A stretch of 64,000 nucleotides of DNA from Eucriotettix oculatus (lineage: Eukaryota; Arthropoda; Insecta; Orthoptera; Tetrigidae): positions 44,602,437 to 44,666,436 of the forward strand of contig CM067377.1 in NCBI GenBank assembly GCA_034510155.1, in the 5' to 3' direction. Under the pieces are notes generated by a model, which saw only the letters and a program-made list of their open reading frames with translations, had not been told where the DNA came from and did not search any database. The stretch's first letter is position 1. Each line of letters opens with the position of its first letter. The position numbers and the translations under genes were made by a program. This document shows positions 38,750 to 52,769 of this stretch, in pieces.

Positions 38750-40789
38750 TAAAATTAAGTTAACAAATTCACATGAAGTAATAATTGCAGCATTCTTTAT
38801 TTATTTTCGATTTTATACAATTTTTCCCATAAATAATTTGATTTAACCACTCAGTTATGATATTATTCATTTATTTATATTACTCATTCAGATATTTTTT
38901 ATTTGTTTACAATTATTTATTAGATGTTTCGTTTCATAACGCATTGATTGAATATTCTCGTTTACGTAACTCTCATTCATAAATTTCAATTTTCTCTATT
39001 GCAGATTATTTCTTCTTCCTATAATTTATTTTAAATTTCTCAATTGTTTATTTATTATAATTTCTTTTGATGCCTGTGAATGTAATAAATTTGGCGTAAA
39101 GTACTAATATAATCAGTAAATACGCTTGAATAGTGTTAATGGTAACAGTAAATAACCTTACCTAAAATATATGAAATTATTTTGAAATTGAAACTTAGGT
39201 TTCAAAATCAAAGTTCCTCGTTTTATCAGTTTGAAATGTAGATTTTAAGTCTTGAGTTACGTTTCATTTATAATAATCTGCATGTATAAAAAAGTAGGCA
39301 GATGACAGGGTAAATACTCCAAATGAAGGTATTGGAATATGTGACGCCATACCTTTCCCGTTTTTTTTCTGTTTTACAGATTATTTAGAATCACTTTCAA
39401 CAAAGCTTATTAAAATACGTCCAACTGGGAATGGAGAACGCGAGGCTCTCATGAACTTTGCTAATACCTGAAGTGCTTCGGGATTGTGAGAGGTTCAATG
39501 CCGTTTGCTAATTGGCAGCTATCATGAAAGTTACTCAAGAGTTAAGCAGCCTGGGGAAAGGTTACCTTTTCCGCACGTTTGTGAAACAGAGACGATAGAA
39601 ATTTATATGACGAAAAACGTTCATGCAGAGAGCACTGAGAGATTAGCCTGGAAGATAGCTGCAGATCATGACGCCGACGCTGATCTCCACTCTCCAGCAG
39701 GGTTTCACTCGACGGAACCTCGATGACAGGTGGACGACTTTAATTACAAGCCGGGACATCAACGCAAATTAGTTCGTGACTTGAAGACAGGTTCCTTATG
39801 TACACAGTGTTTCCGGAGCCCTGGCCACGGAGACAGGAAACGCAACGCGACTGTGGTGCAGGTGCGCCTGCAACCTCCGAAACACTCTCCGGAACTTTAA
39901 ATTACTCTCCGTAGCCATTGCTCTCCTCGATCATACGCGGCCGGAACTGTCAAAGTTTTCCCTGCTCACGAGAAACGCTTTCAAAATCCTGGCGCAAGGA
40001 CAACTGAAGCTCGTTACGCTCTGCGATGAGTCGTACTTGTCTTTATTAACACGCACAAGTATAAATAACGTCCGCCCATTATTTCCTGTCCTCTCATTAA
40101 CATAACATCGTTAGGGTTCAATATATTTCAAAACAGACTCGACAGAGAAACACAACTGCCTGCAGCGCATAACATATTCAAAATCACGTTTCTTTATTGC
40201 ACAGCATAAATTCAGCATTTGACTGAGAACATTTCACGAACTAAAAGTATTATTGTGGTCCCTTCATTACCGAGATACACTATTGACGGGTTAAAAAAAG
40301 CCAGCATTGAAAATCTATATTTGAGTTGAGCTATTCAATTAATAATTCTAAGACCATCCCGAATTTTTCACTACCAATAATGAATCGAAACCTTTTGAAA
40401 TCTGGCAGTGATCTGTTAATGGGTAAACGTGATTTATTCTGGAGAATCTTTCAATGCCTCAGAAAATATTTATGCAATAAAAAAATCAGAATTAATAATT
40501 GGGTCATATAATATTGGGAAACTCTGACCTTATACTGTGGCACTTAGCTGTTAATTGTATGAGTCTTAAATTCCAAATCACGTAGGACTCGATACTTGAA
40601 AACTTCGAATGCGCTTTCATAATACTTTCATAATTTCTAAGTGTTAGAACCGATGGAAGCTGGATATTTTCACGACAGCTGAGTATATTTACTTAAAACG
40701 GGCATACATTGGAAAACCAGCGACGAGATACAAGTTTACGGAAAATAGAAATCCCGACCAACGAGGCTCAATATGATTCAATACATATC

Positions 40790-41250
40790 ATAGATCCGCT
40801 ATGTCGGATGTTTGTAATTGTAAGGATCTATGCCCCGTACGTTGCTTGAGTTCAGAAATTAGTTTTGATTGTGAACGGGGAGTATTTTCGTTACGGGGTA
40901 ATTTCTTATTGCCCGTCTGAAAGAAAGCCAGCACTTACTGCTGATTCATAGCAGAGTTGGGGCTACGTTCTGCATGTATCCGTTCATAGCTCGTATTTAC
41001 GAGGCACCATAAAAGCGCAGAGGTGGAAGTGATTCAGCGCCATGCGCAAGGTTTTCTTTAATGGCAGCTGACATTAATATTCCATCAACAAATTGTTAAG
41101 ATAACGTACTGCGATATTTTCATTGCCAGCTTATAAACAGATCTCGGTGTATAGTTACCGGTATAAATGCATTGGCAGATAATTCCGGCCGTTGTCAAAT
41201 CAGGGATGCCCCATAAATTACGTTCGCGGGCAAAGCGTACGAACTTCTAT
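40790..41250. promoter_or_regulatory. Gene-free block, candidate regulatory element
   Basis: Low-repeat, balanced-composition sequence (around GAGGCACCATAAAAGCGC and GCCATGCGCAAGG at 41000-41050) with several TAAT cores, inside the presumed first intron. No ORF above 60 codons. Confidence 0.25.
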
Positions 41251-43979
41251 TGCTTAAGTAGGTCTCTATATCAAAATAATATTTATGCTGTAATAAATTT
41301 ACTTTTAAGGTTATATTAAGTGAGAAATAATTTGTTCCCTTAGACAATTAATCATTTTTTACAATCAAATGTGATAGAAAACAATGCAATGGAGTGTGAA
41401 AAGTTTATAGCTGATTAATGAGGTACTTATTTAAGATATTTGAGAATATTAATCACTCATTTGACTCTATAATCGACATATAGGCTCCAAATTTTAACAT
41501 ATTCGAATTGTTTAAATTGTTAAGATGAAGTGAAATGAGTATTTTCTTTCTGCAGTCTTTTAGCTTCTGCTATATTACTTTTATTGCAATTAAAATATTA
41601 CGTCTGGTGTGGCTACTTCAAGTCACTAATTTGTAGTGGTTGAAATTCACAACTTGCCGGAAACAATAAAATCCAAAACCGGAAATATTTCGATTTCTTG
41701 CCACTCCAAGAAGCCAAACTGCCGATAGATTGTACTGAATCGTTTCGTTTAAGCAAAAATTCGAAAAGAATTATTTTCTCGTGACAGATGTCGGGTAAGA
41801 ACAACGGGTAACTTACAATTCAGTTAGAACAATGGATAGTAAATGTAAATTCACTGTAGAGTTGGAGTAATTTTCGCGTCATACTCGTAAGGAAACCCCG
41901 AAAGGTAGAATTACAGCCTCTGTAGGGGCAGACAAACGTTTCCAGGGTCCGTTGTGTGGGCGTTTCACCCGGTCGTTTACCAGAGAAACCCCAACATCTC
42001 AGTGCGAACGGCAGCTTGTTCATGAGTGGGCGGCTCCACGGGGCCAGGTCATACCGATTTTCTCCTCGCGGCATAAATCAGGCTTCTGTAACCTTTCTCT
42101 GAACTCACCACAGTGTAGGGGCAGTCGAAACTTGAAACGCGAACGTGAAGAAACGTTGTTGATTTACCAAAATTTTTATTCGACGGAGAAAATTAGCCTT
42201 TTTAGTATTTAAGTTTCAATTTTTATTCACATGATTAATTTGGAGGAGAAAATGGAGCAATACAGCTTACGTGGTAATAGATGTTTATTTACGAAAAGCG
42301 TGTTAACAAGATAACACAAACGCCAGTTCAAATACAAGTATAAAGTCGCCATTCAAATATAAAACCTGGGAGGACGGTTATATAGACTTTATAAAAAGAA
42401 ACCTGTTTTTGTTTTCATAGTCCTTTAATTGATTACGGATTTAACGGCACGTCGGCACCTTTTCGCCGCAACAAGTCGAATGAAAGAAATTGTGTCGGCT
42501 GTGAAAACCAATTATACGTTTCAAGTAGCGATGGCCGGCGTGGTTTAATAGCTGTATAAATGATTCTCCAATAAAAGTACATTCCAGGCGAAGAACGTCG
42601 CATTCGAAGCCATCCGCAAACTATTTACAGTGGTGAATCACAAGTCAATCGTATTTATTAATTCTTTCCGGTATCCAGGTTGTTTTCACAAATTGCCCGA
42701 AGAAGTATCTGAGACCATATATAATTTTAATCGCAATGAGGAAAACTCAATGTAGATATTCTCTTTGTGTCCAAGCCACTGAAGGAAAATAATTGCGACT
42801 TATATACATAAAAATAAAGCCAAATAAACACTTGACATCGTTACTGAAAACTTTGTTGTGTTAAGATTAATTCTATCTTTTAAAAATTCACAGGACAATA
42901 TTGAATTTTCAATTTACCCTGTGTAGCAGTAAGTAGAATCAGAGCAAGAGATTTTACAAATAAACAACTGAGCAAATATTTCAGCATAACACAATTTATA
43001 GAACTTCTTTCGCGACGTTTCGTTAAAATTTTTAGACTTTTTCAAGTAAAGATAACGGAAGTTATATTTGGAAATACATAGGAATAAACAAAATTTTGCT
43101 TCTTGGACTGCATCCAGTGGTGGTTACTACTGTAAAGGTATTATATTTAGATTGTATTCAAAGTCTAAAGTTTTGTTAAAAAATTAGTATTAAGAGTATC
43201 CGGATCGTTGCGATTTAAAAGATTAGGTATAAAATTACATTTTCTACAGTTCATACAAAATTCTACTTTCAATAAATAAGTTATACGTGAAATTTGGACA
43301 AGATTTAATTATTTAATGTAGAATATAACCGTATATATATTAAAAGAAATTGAAAAATGACAAATTTGATTAATAAATAACGATTAATTTAATTTAAAGA
43401 TCTAAAATATTTTAAATTAGAAAAATAATAGTCGAAAATTTCGCAGACCCATCATCAAAAATTCAATACTTTAATTATTTACATTAATAAATTTACTAAT
43501 GAACAATTCAGACAATATGCCACCGAAACATTATCTATTTAAGTTGTTCTACAATGTTTCAAATCGATTTTTGGTATTCTTTAATTTGAGACAAGTATTT
43601 AAACTCCAACTGAAGATAAATTTTGAATGGATAAAACGACGTAGAAATAAATAAAATTATCACTTGTTTGTATAGAAGTCAAGTGAGTCCTTTAAGTGTG
43701 TTACCATGAGGAAAGCCTATTAATAGATTTGTAAATGATGGATATTTGATATTTTTACTGGTCGAATTATTGATGTAAAATATATCATTTGTGACCTTCC
43801 AAAATCTAGAACTGATTTCAAGTCAACATCTAATGAAAGTATGAAAGGTTGAAGGGATTTGTTTTAGTTACTTCGTTGTTCAAATATTAAATTTTTTAGT
43901 ACACTCCTGGAAGTCGTACATCTTCGGTCGAAATTTTTGTGTCAATCTTTGTAAAATCTGCATCACTATTCAGAGAAAA

Positions 43980-44230
43980 CTAAGCTCACCCAGTTTAACG
44001 CAGCTGCTGATTCTAATTTGGATGCCCCGAAGCTGCATATAGCACGAGATTGTGCACATTTGAATACGCCAGATTCGACTTTTCTACGTCAGGTCGCCGT
44101 GATGTGACAGACAGTATCAGTGTGTAGAATCAAAGTCCAGCGAACAGCGTGTGAAACGGTGCAGGGAAACACTGCTCGCATGGAATCCTGTCACACCCAG
44201 CTTTTCCACGTTACGCCGACCGGGGCTCGG
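43980..44230. promoter_or_regulatory. Gene-free block, candidate regulatory element
   Basis: Balanced composition with no ORF, including ACGCAGCTGCTGATTC (an E-box CAGCTG) and GCCGACCGGGGCTCGGCGC near 44214, a short palindromic GC-rich motif. Sharp edges against AT-rich flanks. Confidence 0.25.
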
Positions 44231-45093
44231 CGCTACGTTATTGATACCCATCCTCCATAGTGTCTGTCGTTGGATCGAAATGAAAACTTGTCGGAAGCTT
44301 CATTAAAGAAGTGAGGCGACTGGGATGTTAGATCAGAGCAGACCACAGGATATTCCCTAATTTGGCTGAATTGACGACCAACGGTCAACCATTGGTTTGT
44401 TACAAAGTTTCTAAGCCAAACTGTAAACATTAAGTCGTTTTTCTTATTCCTTAACAAAGCGTCTCCTTGGTAGAAATAAATTACACACAACACTTCTGCT
44501 CTCGTTACCAGAAACTTTAAAATGTACACGGCAATAAAATTCTTCAAAAAAAGCATAAATATCATAAGTTTATGGGCAGTTGGAAGGCCCTATATTGCCA
44601 ATAAAAATATTTTTTCTCGTAAACCGTTATAGTTACAGAGCAAAATTTTTCACAGCTTAATTTTTAATTTTATTGTATGCGCGTGGAAGCCAATTAAATT
44701 ATTAGCTATCTAAACTTTTCCATAAAATACAGATCATGATAAATAAATAAATTAGTAAAATTCTAATTATAATAAATGATTTATTCTGCTTCCACACATA
44801 CAAGGTTAAAAATAAGCTTTGAAAATTTCAGTGCTGTATACGTAACGGTTTCCTAATAAAAGGGAACTAAAAAATTTATTTTTACGGTAGCATTGGCAAC
44901 AATTTCGATGATTCACATTTAAAAAATACTTATACATATATAACAATTGTTTAATGCACTTCCATTATATTTTGTAAACAGTCCTAATATCCAAATAAGT
45001 AGACAAATTATACTGATTGCGGACACATGATTACAAAGTCCTGAGTTTTTTAAAAGCTAAATGAACTAAATTTAAACTTAGTTTTCTGAGTTT

Positions 45094-45310
45094 AAGTTTA
45101 GAATGAATAAAAAGACGGCCAATAAATCACCATTTAAATTTATTACATAATAATTAACATATGTAAGACGTTTCGTCACCCTTTTGAGTCTTCCTCAGAC
45201 ATTTATTGTTTTTTTGTCTCAAAAAGGAGACGAAACATCGTATTTATGTTAATTAAATAGTATTAAATTTATATGCTGACTTATTAGCCGTCTTTTTACT
45301 TATTCTAAAT
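45094..45310. repeat. Palindromic MITE-like element, copy 2
   Basis: Inverted arms of about 80-85 nt meet near 45205. The left arm begins TTTAGAATGAATAAAAAGAC followed by GGCCAATAAATCA; the right arm reversed begins TTTAGAATAAGTAAAAAGAC followed by GGCTAATAAGTCA. Each arm carries one GACGAAAC motif. There is no coding capacity, so it would depend on another element's transposase. Target-site duplication not identified. Confidence 0.65.
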
Positions 45311-46484
45311 AAACTAAATTAACGACCAGTTTTTCATATGTAGTTTTTATTTAGTTTAATCGACTTTTCGTCACCACATTTTAAATTTCCTCAGGCAATG
45401 TCAAATTTTGAAATCTTTTCATGAAACAAAACAAATGCTAATAAATAAAATGCGTCTGCAAAAAATAGTCGTTAATTTATTTCATTTAATTATTGTAAAA
45501 AAACAGATGTTAGATTTGCTATTTTCTAAAAAATGTTTCAATATTATTCGAGGTGATATATTGGTAATCAAAATTAATAAAAATGTGGACAGAACTTTGA
45601 AGAGTGTATCGCAAGTAAAAGTATAGAATGGCTGCTTCTGTTTAGAATACTCGCTAATGTAACGATTATTGAACTTATATATCGACACTCAACCCAAGTC
45701 CCCGCAAATTATTGTTTACTGAAAAATCGCGAATCAAAAATATGACAGTGTTCAAATTCTGTTCAAAAAATTTTCAGTACTTAATTTTGTTCTTATAATG
45801 ACATATCCTCTAAATTTGATATATGTGAAATAGAAATCCTTCCATGTGACACGTAATATCACTCTTCCAGTTCCTGATTTTCATAATTTTATTAAATACG
45901 GATTCTATAGTAGAGAAGTGTTCGTGCTTAATGATTTTACAGTTTATAATCATGTCTGGGGAATTTTTTAGAAATGAAAACATACTAACAGGTGCGTATA
46001 GTCTACGGGTAAGGAGGTAGATGTCTAGAAAGGTTACTACCATAGGACGTCGTTAAGTGTCGTAAAATATCTCGTCACTCGTAATTATCTCCTAGTTAAC
46101 AGCACTAGCTGTACTAAAAGGCTTCCTCGTTTAGATGCAAAAGTTCACATGAAATCAGAAAGCACTTCCCACGTCACCGAGTCGTAGAATTTTCAATAAG
46201 TTATGCGATGGCTGGATTTAATGATCAATAATGATGTATGAAAACTTGGCAGTGCTATAAAATTTTGACGGCGACCGTAATTTAGAAATTTCCAACGAAA
46301 TGATTGTAAATTATTCACCCAACCATTTGTTAAGTATTTTTTTCAATTTATACAGCAAATGAAACGACAATATTCAAGTAATACCGTATTTGTAGAATTG
46401 ATGTGATACGTTTAATTTAAACAACATAATTTGGAATCACTTTAGTTAGGTCAGAACTGCAATGAAATTAATTTGAAATTTCAG

Positions 46485-46485
<1 letters not shown>

Positions 46486-46520
<35 letters not shown>
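46486..46520. repeat. (AT)n microsatellite
   Basis: About 17 uninterrupted AT units. Confidence 0.95.
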
Positions 46521-46522
<2 letters not shown>

Positions 46523-46699
46523 AGAGCACGATAATGCTTGCATTCCAAATTACCTACTAAATATTGTCCATAACTACGAACATTTTGTTATTACGTAACA
46601 AGCTTCGGCTTAATGGTGTAGCTTACTAATAAAGAACTATGGTTCAAAACGAATAGAATTAAGTATCACGATACTTTGTTACTTTTTTAATTTAAATAT

Positions 46700-46868
46700 T
46701 AAACATTACAACGTTTCGTCTCTCATTTGACACTTGTTCAGGTAAAATTTTAGCTGTACATGGAACCTTAGCCCTTTCGGTCGAAGGAGTCATGGAGTGA
46801 AGTTCCATGTACAGCTAAATTTGTACCTGAAAAAGTCTCAAATGAGAGACGAAAGCTTTGTAATGTTT
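46700..46868. repeat. Foldback (hairpin) element
   Basis: Arms 46700-46767 and 46798-46866 are inverted copies of each other over about 65 nt, including TCGTCTCTCATTTGA and TTTAGCTGTACATGGAA. The spacer is about 30 nt. Each arm contains one bipartite CTGA...GACGAAA motif. A transcript could fold into one long hairpin. Confidence 0.7.
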
Positions 46869-49800
46869 CATATTTCATTTTTTAAAACTGACAAAGAAGC
46901 TGATTTAGCTCATTTATTGTGTATTTAATTGTCAGATAAAATATTTCATTATAACGATTCTTATTGGAACTATCTTTCACCGTCCAAATAAAAGTGACCA
47001 CTATCTCCTACTATTCTAAGATTGTGAAACTGACTTTAAATTCCTTCACTTTGCAATTATTTTATATTAATATTTTACGTTCGACCAATATAATGAAATA
47101 ATTCAAACACATCAATATTTACTGAAATATTATTTTATAATTTCAGCTACACGTAACTTGATAAAAATGAACAAAAATTCAAGAAACACAAGTTACTTTT
47201 GGAGTCAATAGATCACAGTTTCTAATGTTATTGAAGAGTGAAATTCATTCAATTTAAAATTTAATGTAATATTTGTGCATAATTTTTAATGGAATCACAA
47301 AGCCGGACATAATGGTACAGACAAAAGGGTGGTTAATCGTATTACTGTCAGATGTATGTGCATATTTGTAAGGAAAGGTGAAATCCTTAATAAGTTATCA
47401 GATAGAAGTTATTACTGTTTGTGATATTTTATTATACACTAGCACTTCATTTTTTCAGGTAGACCCACATTTAAAAAAATTTCATTCAACCTAATTCGTA
47501 ATTTGGGTGACACTACTTTCGTTTGTTTATTTATTTAGCCAAAATTCCAGTTTCTACATCGATGCGAATCTCAGCCGTCACATTCTCTTCGTCATGAATG
47601 TAGTTAGATCCGATTTTAAGGGTGGTAGAAGTAAACAAATCTTATCTGGAACTGTTGATGTTAATGCGCCACAGATAATGAGAGGGATGCTCAGCGAAGA
47701 ACGGAGATGAGTAGTCTCGCGAAGAAACCGAACTCATATAAAAAACAGAACCTAAAAATTACGAATAGTACAGTGGATGTTCAATACATAAATTTTATTT
47801 CAGCCTTTGATATCAGGTGTTGTATTGTGAATTATGCAGCGCTATTATGCGTATAAATTAGATAAGGGTCTTTTGTACATTCTGATATCGTACATCTCGC
47901 GGTAACTATCCCACTGATTTCAACCTAAGACCCTTCAGTTTTATCAATTCGCTGGGACCTGTGAATACATTACTGGGGGAAGGGGGGTGATAATTCAGTA
48001 TTGATTCATCCATCATCCCTTCCGCTTAAAATATTAACTCGATGCACTTCTTATCGTACACAATTTCAGGTTCTACTGAATTCCGCAGAAAATGCTTACT
48101 TCCGATTATATTAAAAGAGGAATATTGCGATCGCAACTTCACAAAAAAGCAAGGCGGCAGAGAGTTGTCAGTGACGAACGAACACCCGTGACAGCTTTTA
48201 CACCGCGGTTCACCGGACCCAACCGTAAATACCATATTTATCTGCACACTGCGCTGCAGGTTGTAAATTAAAAACGTTGTCAGCCGAACTCTGACTTCAA
48301 GCTGGCCGCAACGTTTTACGACGATGTCACTCACTAGCTTCTCTCTCTCTCGATCTCTCCCCCTCCCCCCACCCCTTCCCATTCCCTCATTTCATTTGTA
48401 CTGCGGGGGTGGCGGTTGTCAAAATAACAGGCATTGTGCGTATATAAATCAGACAATGGCCGGGCTTTCGTAGTTGTGATTTTCAGACTGCGAACCTTCG
48501 TGGTTTCCACGAGGTTATTCGAAGGCCTCAGCGGGAGCGTAGAAAATAGTGTCACTACCGGATAAGAGAAAACCGTCGACAAACTGAGTCCAACGCATTT
48601 TCTTCACTTTAATTCACATAAAGTCAGACTTTATTAAAGTTTTAAAGTTGAACGAAAAACGTATTAAATGCTGAAATTCTCATTGGAATCGGTATTTGCG
48701 ATTGGTTGCATAATCTTTAATAATTCACGCGATTTTATATTGATCTCTGATAAATGATATTTAAACAGAACTAATTTGTAGAAGACCGCTGACAGAAATC
48801 AATTCAAGGATTAACTTATCTTATAATCTCACACGCTGTAATTATGCCTTGACAATGTACACGTTATTGGGATAGTAATACACGGGACCATATGAGTATA
48901 CAAGTTCAAAGTACATGAAGTAATCTATTTCAGGTATTGAATGCATAGGATAGGTATTTATCAACTATAGTAATTTTTATTCTAACCATCCCTAATTTCT
49001 GATAACTAGTGTAGAGAATAATTTAATATTTGAAGTTGTACAGATCCCAGATGTTCTGCCTTTTAAGGAGATTACGACAAAAATGAATAATATGCCAAGA
49101 GTTTCTTCCCAAAGGGTGGTTATTAGCAAACTTTTGTTCCACAATGTAAATAGACAAATTGCTGGTCTGGATATTCCAAACGAAATTGTGTCTACGAACA
49201 GAAATCAAAAATATATTATATAGATAGTAATTTATTGTGAATCATTGTGTTGTCTTAATTTTTTATTAATCACATAAAGAATGAAATATTTTGAGAGTGC
49301 TTATTTAGACTACGAAGTTTCATGTTTCAAACATTTTTCTTTTGAAATTCCTATGTTAAGTTCATAGAGAACTATAGGTGGACCTTAAAATTCATAAAAT
49401 TATTTGAGGGGGTAAATAAAAATATTTTTTGTCTTACTTCGGTTTACAGAAATGGCCGTTCTCGTTGTACAATCACAAACTTTCCGTTTTCCGGATTTTG
49501 TATTTCCTTAGCTAAACGCTATTTTTTTCTGATGTAGGTTGAGGTGCTTGGATCAGTGACTAACAGCGACTCAATTCCTAGTCTGATACTTGTCTAGGTT
49601 TTTGGGATAACATAAAGTAAATTACAACTAATGGAATGAGCATGTTTCACTGAGGATTCTATAGGCCGGCAGCAATATGAAACTCATTGTAGAACTTAAG
49701 AATCATAGACCCGTACCCTTCACAGAGTGTCTTTGTAGACAATACTAAGGATAATTGAGGCTTATCAATATCCCTGAAATGAATCTATCTGAAAACTGAA

Positions 49801-51258
49801 CTCAATCGATCGTAAAATTAGATGGCTGAGAGATTAGTGCCCAAGTGTTCCGCCATTACGTGTGAAGTGTAACGTGTTACACACGATCGGCTGTGAACTT
49901 GCAGTCAAATACTGATGATTTTATAATGACGCTCATCTCCCGGGAATCGGCTAATTGTGCATTCATTCTTAATGTCAAAATAATATAAATGATGCTTGTG
50001 TGATTCAGATCTATTTTCTAGATAAACAAAAGAGTGCAGACTGAGTTCCAGAGTACTTGACTGTTATTGGAATATTGAATTCATTTCAGGTCGTCTTCAG
50101 GTACTCTCCTTTAAAAAATTAATTATCACTATAATATTATGATGAGTCGAAACGTGCGCTAAAAATTATAGAAATGCGTCTTCAAATACTGTTACGGATT
50201 ATGTTCCTCATCAGTTTCATATGCAATTAATTATTAAATAATGAAGATTTCTTATCAATATATATTGTTTAACATTTATTGCGGTTTCTTGTAGTATTAT
50301 GTTGTTGTTTTTTTCAAAACTATATGCGGCTATTCTTGAAACGGTCTGTAACGCGATAACACGATTTTCTAAGCATTTTAAAGCTCAAAAATATAGCATA
50401 TTAAAATTATTATCAATGGTAAATCCTTTATTAAAATCTTCTTTTGCAATTTTATATGTTACGTTAAAAAAATGTTTCCAAAGTGATATGTTTTCAAGCT
50501 TGTGAAAAGTCAGTAAAACGTTGTCTTAAACAAGCAATAATTAAATAAAATATTTTAATTAAAAGTATTTCCCTTATCCAGTGTTTATGTTGTTTAGAGA
50601 TTTGTTGCTATTTCCAAATCTATAACTGAAAGCCACCTTTAGAATTATTCCGGCTGTCGGTGTGTGTAAATGCGTTAAGATTTTCTCCATTAATTTTACA
50701 CAAATAAAATACATTCAGACTTAAGAAAATATTATATTATATCTGATGAGGTTTCAGGAAAGATTTATACATCATAATAATTATTTTAATATGTACTCGT
50801 TTTTAATTTTATTAAAATATATTTCTTATAAATTTGACCGTGTATTCATTTTAATTTAATAAAGCTAGATAAATATATGTATTAATTCGAATTATTCTTC
50901 ACGTTAAATGAACTAATGTGCTTATCAACGTGTATTAATGATGTCCGCAAAAATCTTAAATCCTAAAACTGACACAAACATGCGAATTAACATTTTATTA
51001 TGATAACGCATAATTTAACGCAGTAAGAAAATATTCAGATAACCGCCTGATGTTAAAACTTTTTGTTTCTTCAAATCACTGTATTATTAACTGTCTAATA
51101 TCGCAGATATGAGCTTATAAAACAATCCAATTACAGAATAAGTTTATACTTATTTGATTTTACATCGACGTATTCATATACATTGTTAATGTCTGTTGAT
51201 TTATTTATTAAACCGTATATATAAAGACAATAGTTTGTAGGAATACTTGCAGAAATTT

Positions 51259-52769
51259 AAGCTAAATCAATGGCTTTGAAGCTTTTTTTAAGTTTAGAAA
51301 TAATTTATATACAGTTGTATTTTTGATCAAATTCCTGCTTCGTGTACCGCGCGTCAGTCTTAAGAATTATTTCATATTGACAGTAATCTTAGAATTGATT
51401 TCATGCGTTTAAAGCGTGGAAATTAAAAAGATACGAATAGAATAGCGATAAACTGATCTGAAGGTATGAAAGCAGATTTTATATAGATTTAAGAAATGTA
51501 ACTCAGTAAATACTATTTGAAGTTAATTTCATACGTTCACAAAGAATATAAATCACTATATCATTATTTACACTTTATACGTAGAACTTAGTATTTTTTT
51601 AAAAATAATTCCTGGACATTGAAGCTTTATCATAACTATTAGTATATTAATTTAATTATTTATAGAAACATGTTCGTAATACTATATTCACCTCAACCTA
51701 TTTTCGATACCAAGAGATTTAATTTAAATCCTGGCGATAATGATGATAAACTTTAATGTCTTAAAACAAGAAACGCGATGCAGTATAATCTCTAAATATC
51801 TGAAAACGATGCGACTGGGCTGGCAAGATACGAGGGCCGAAGAAGCCAAGGAAGATGCAACATCTACAATGGAACTCAAATTGTGAGAAGACAAAAAGAG
51901 GCTGTGCGAGTAAACGAAGCGAGGAAACTTGGCAAGATAAAGAAGTGAATGGTGATGAAGTGGAAACCACCGCCTGCGGACTTGTTCTTTGGTGCAAAAG
52001 AACACCGACGCCAGATTTCCAGATAAAGTACTTGGCATGGCAATATTGCACTTACTTTTGTGATTTAAACCTTGCCACTATTGCATGAGCCAGCAGAATA
52101 AATGCTGAGCGTACCCTGACAACCAATAGATGCTCGGGGAAGAAATAAATATTAACACAGTTTAAATATTTAATTAAGTGTAATTGTCCTTGATTTTAGC
52201 CGCGAAGTAAAAATTTCTGTTGTATTCTGATTCAAACTGTGACCACGATTTTCTGTTATCCAGGCATTGTGTACTATTAAAATATTTGTACGTTTTAAGC
52301 ACATTATTTTGGAATCAGCGCGTCAAACAGTGCGCACGTTCTAACGTAACACCCGAGTTCCGCGAACTGGAAGCAAATAATTAAGTATTAAATCTACGCA
52401 GGGTTAAAGCTGACATTCAGTTTTCTGACGGCAGGGACAACGTTTGCCATCGGAATGAAAAAACAATGCTCCGCGTAGATTACATCAACCATCTCTCTTC
52501 AAGTGGAGTGGCAGTTAACATCCAATTGTTTTTAAAATACTTCAGGATTTTTATTCAGTCCAGTAAACACAGGTCGTGAAAAGAGAGAGGGAGAGAACAG
52601 CGCAATGGATCATAAAACAAAAGTGTCTCGGTGGAATTATTCATTTTATCAAAATGAATAAATTCGTAGACTGACGCGCGGTACACGAAGCAGTAATTTG
52701 ATCAAAAATACAACTGCATATAAATTATTTCTAAACTTAAAAAAAGCTTCAAAGCCATTGATTTAGCTT
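51259..52769. mobile_element. 1.5-kb unit bounded by 102-bp near-identical inverted repeats
   Basis: The left arm 51259-51360 and right arm 52668-52769 are gapless reverse complements with two differences by eye (100/102). The outer ends read AAGCTAAATCAATGGCTTTG; the inner ends read AGACTGACGCGCGGTACAC. The 1307-nt interior has no recognisable transposase. It contains a GC-richer patch at 51.77-52.03 kb with short overlapping ORFs of unknown meaning. No target-site duplication is evident outside the arms. It could be a non-autonomous DNA transposon, two opposite insertions of one short element, or an inverted duplication. Confidence 0.65.

Noticed and set aside
51724..52088. Overlapping ORFs (104, 96 and 77 codons) inside the inverted-repeat unit
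   Set aside because: Open on both strands without recognisable transposase motifs; noted as an unassigned GC-richer patch instead of genes.
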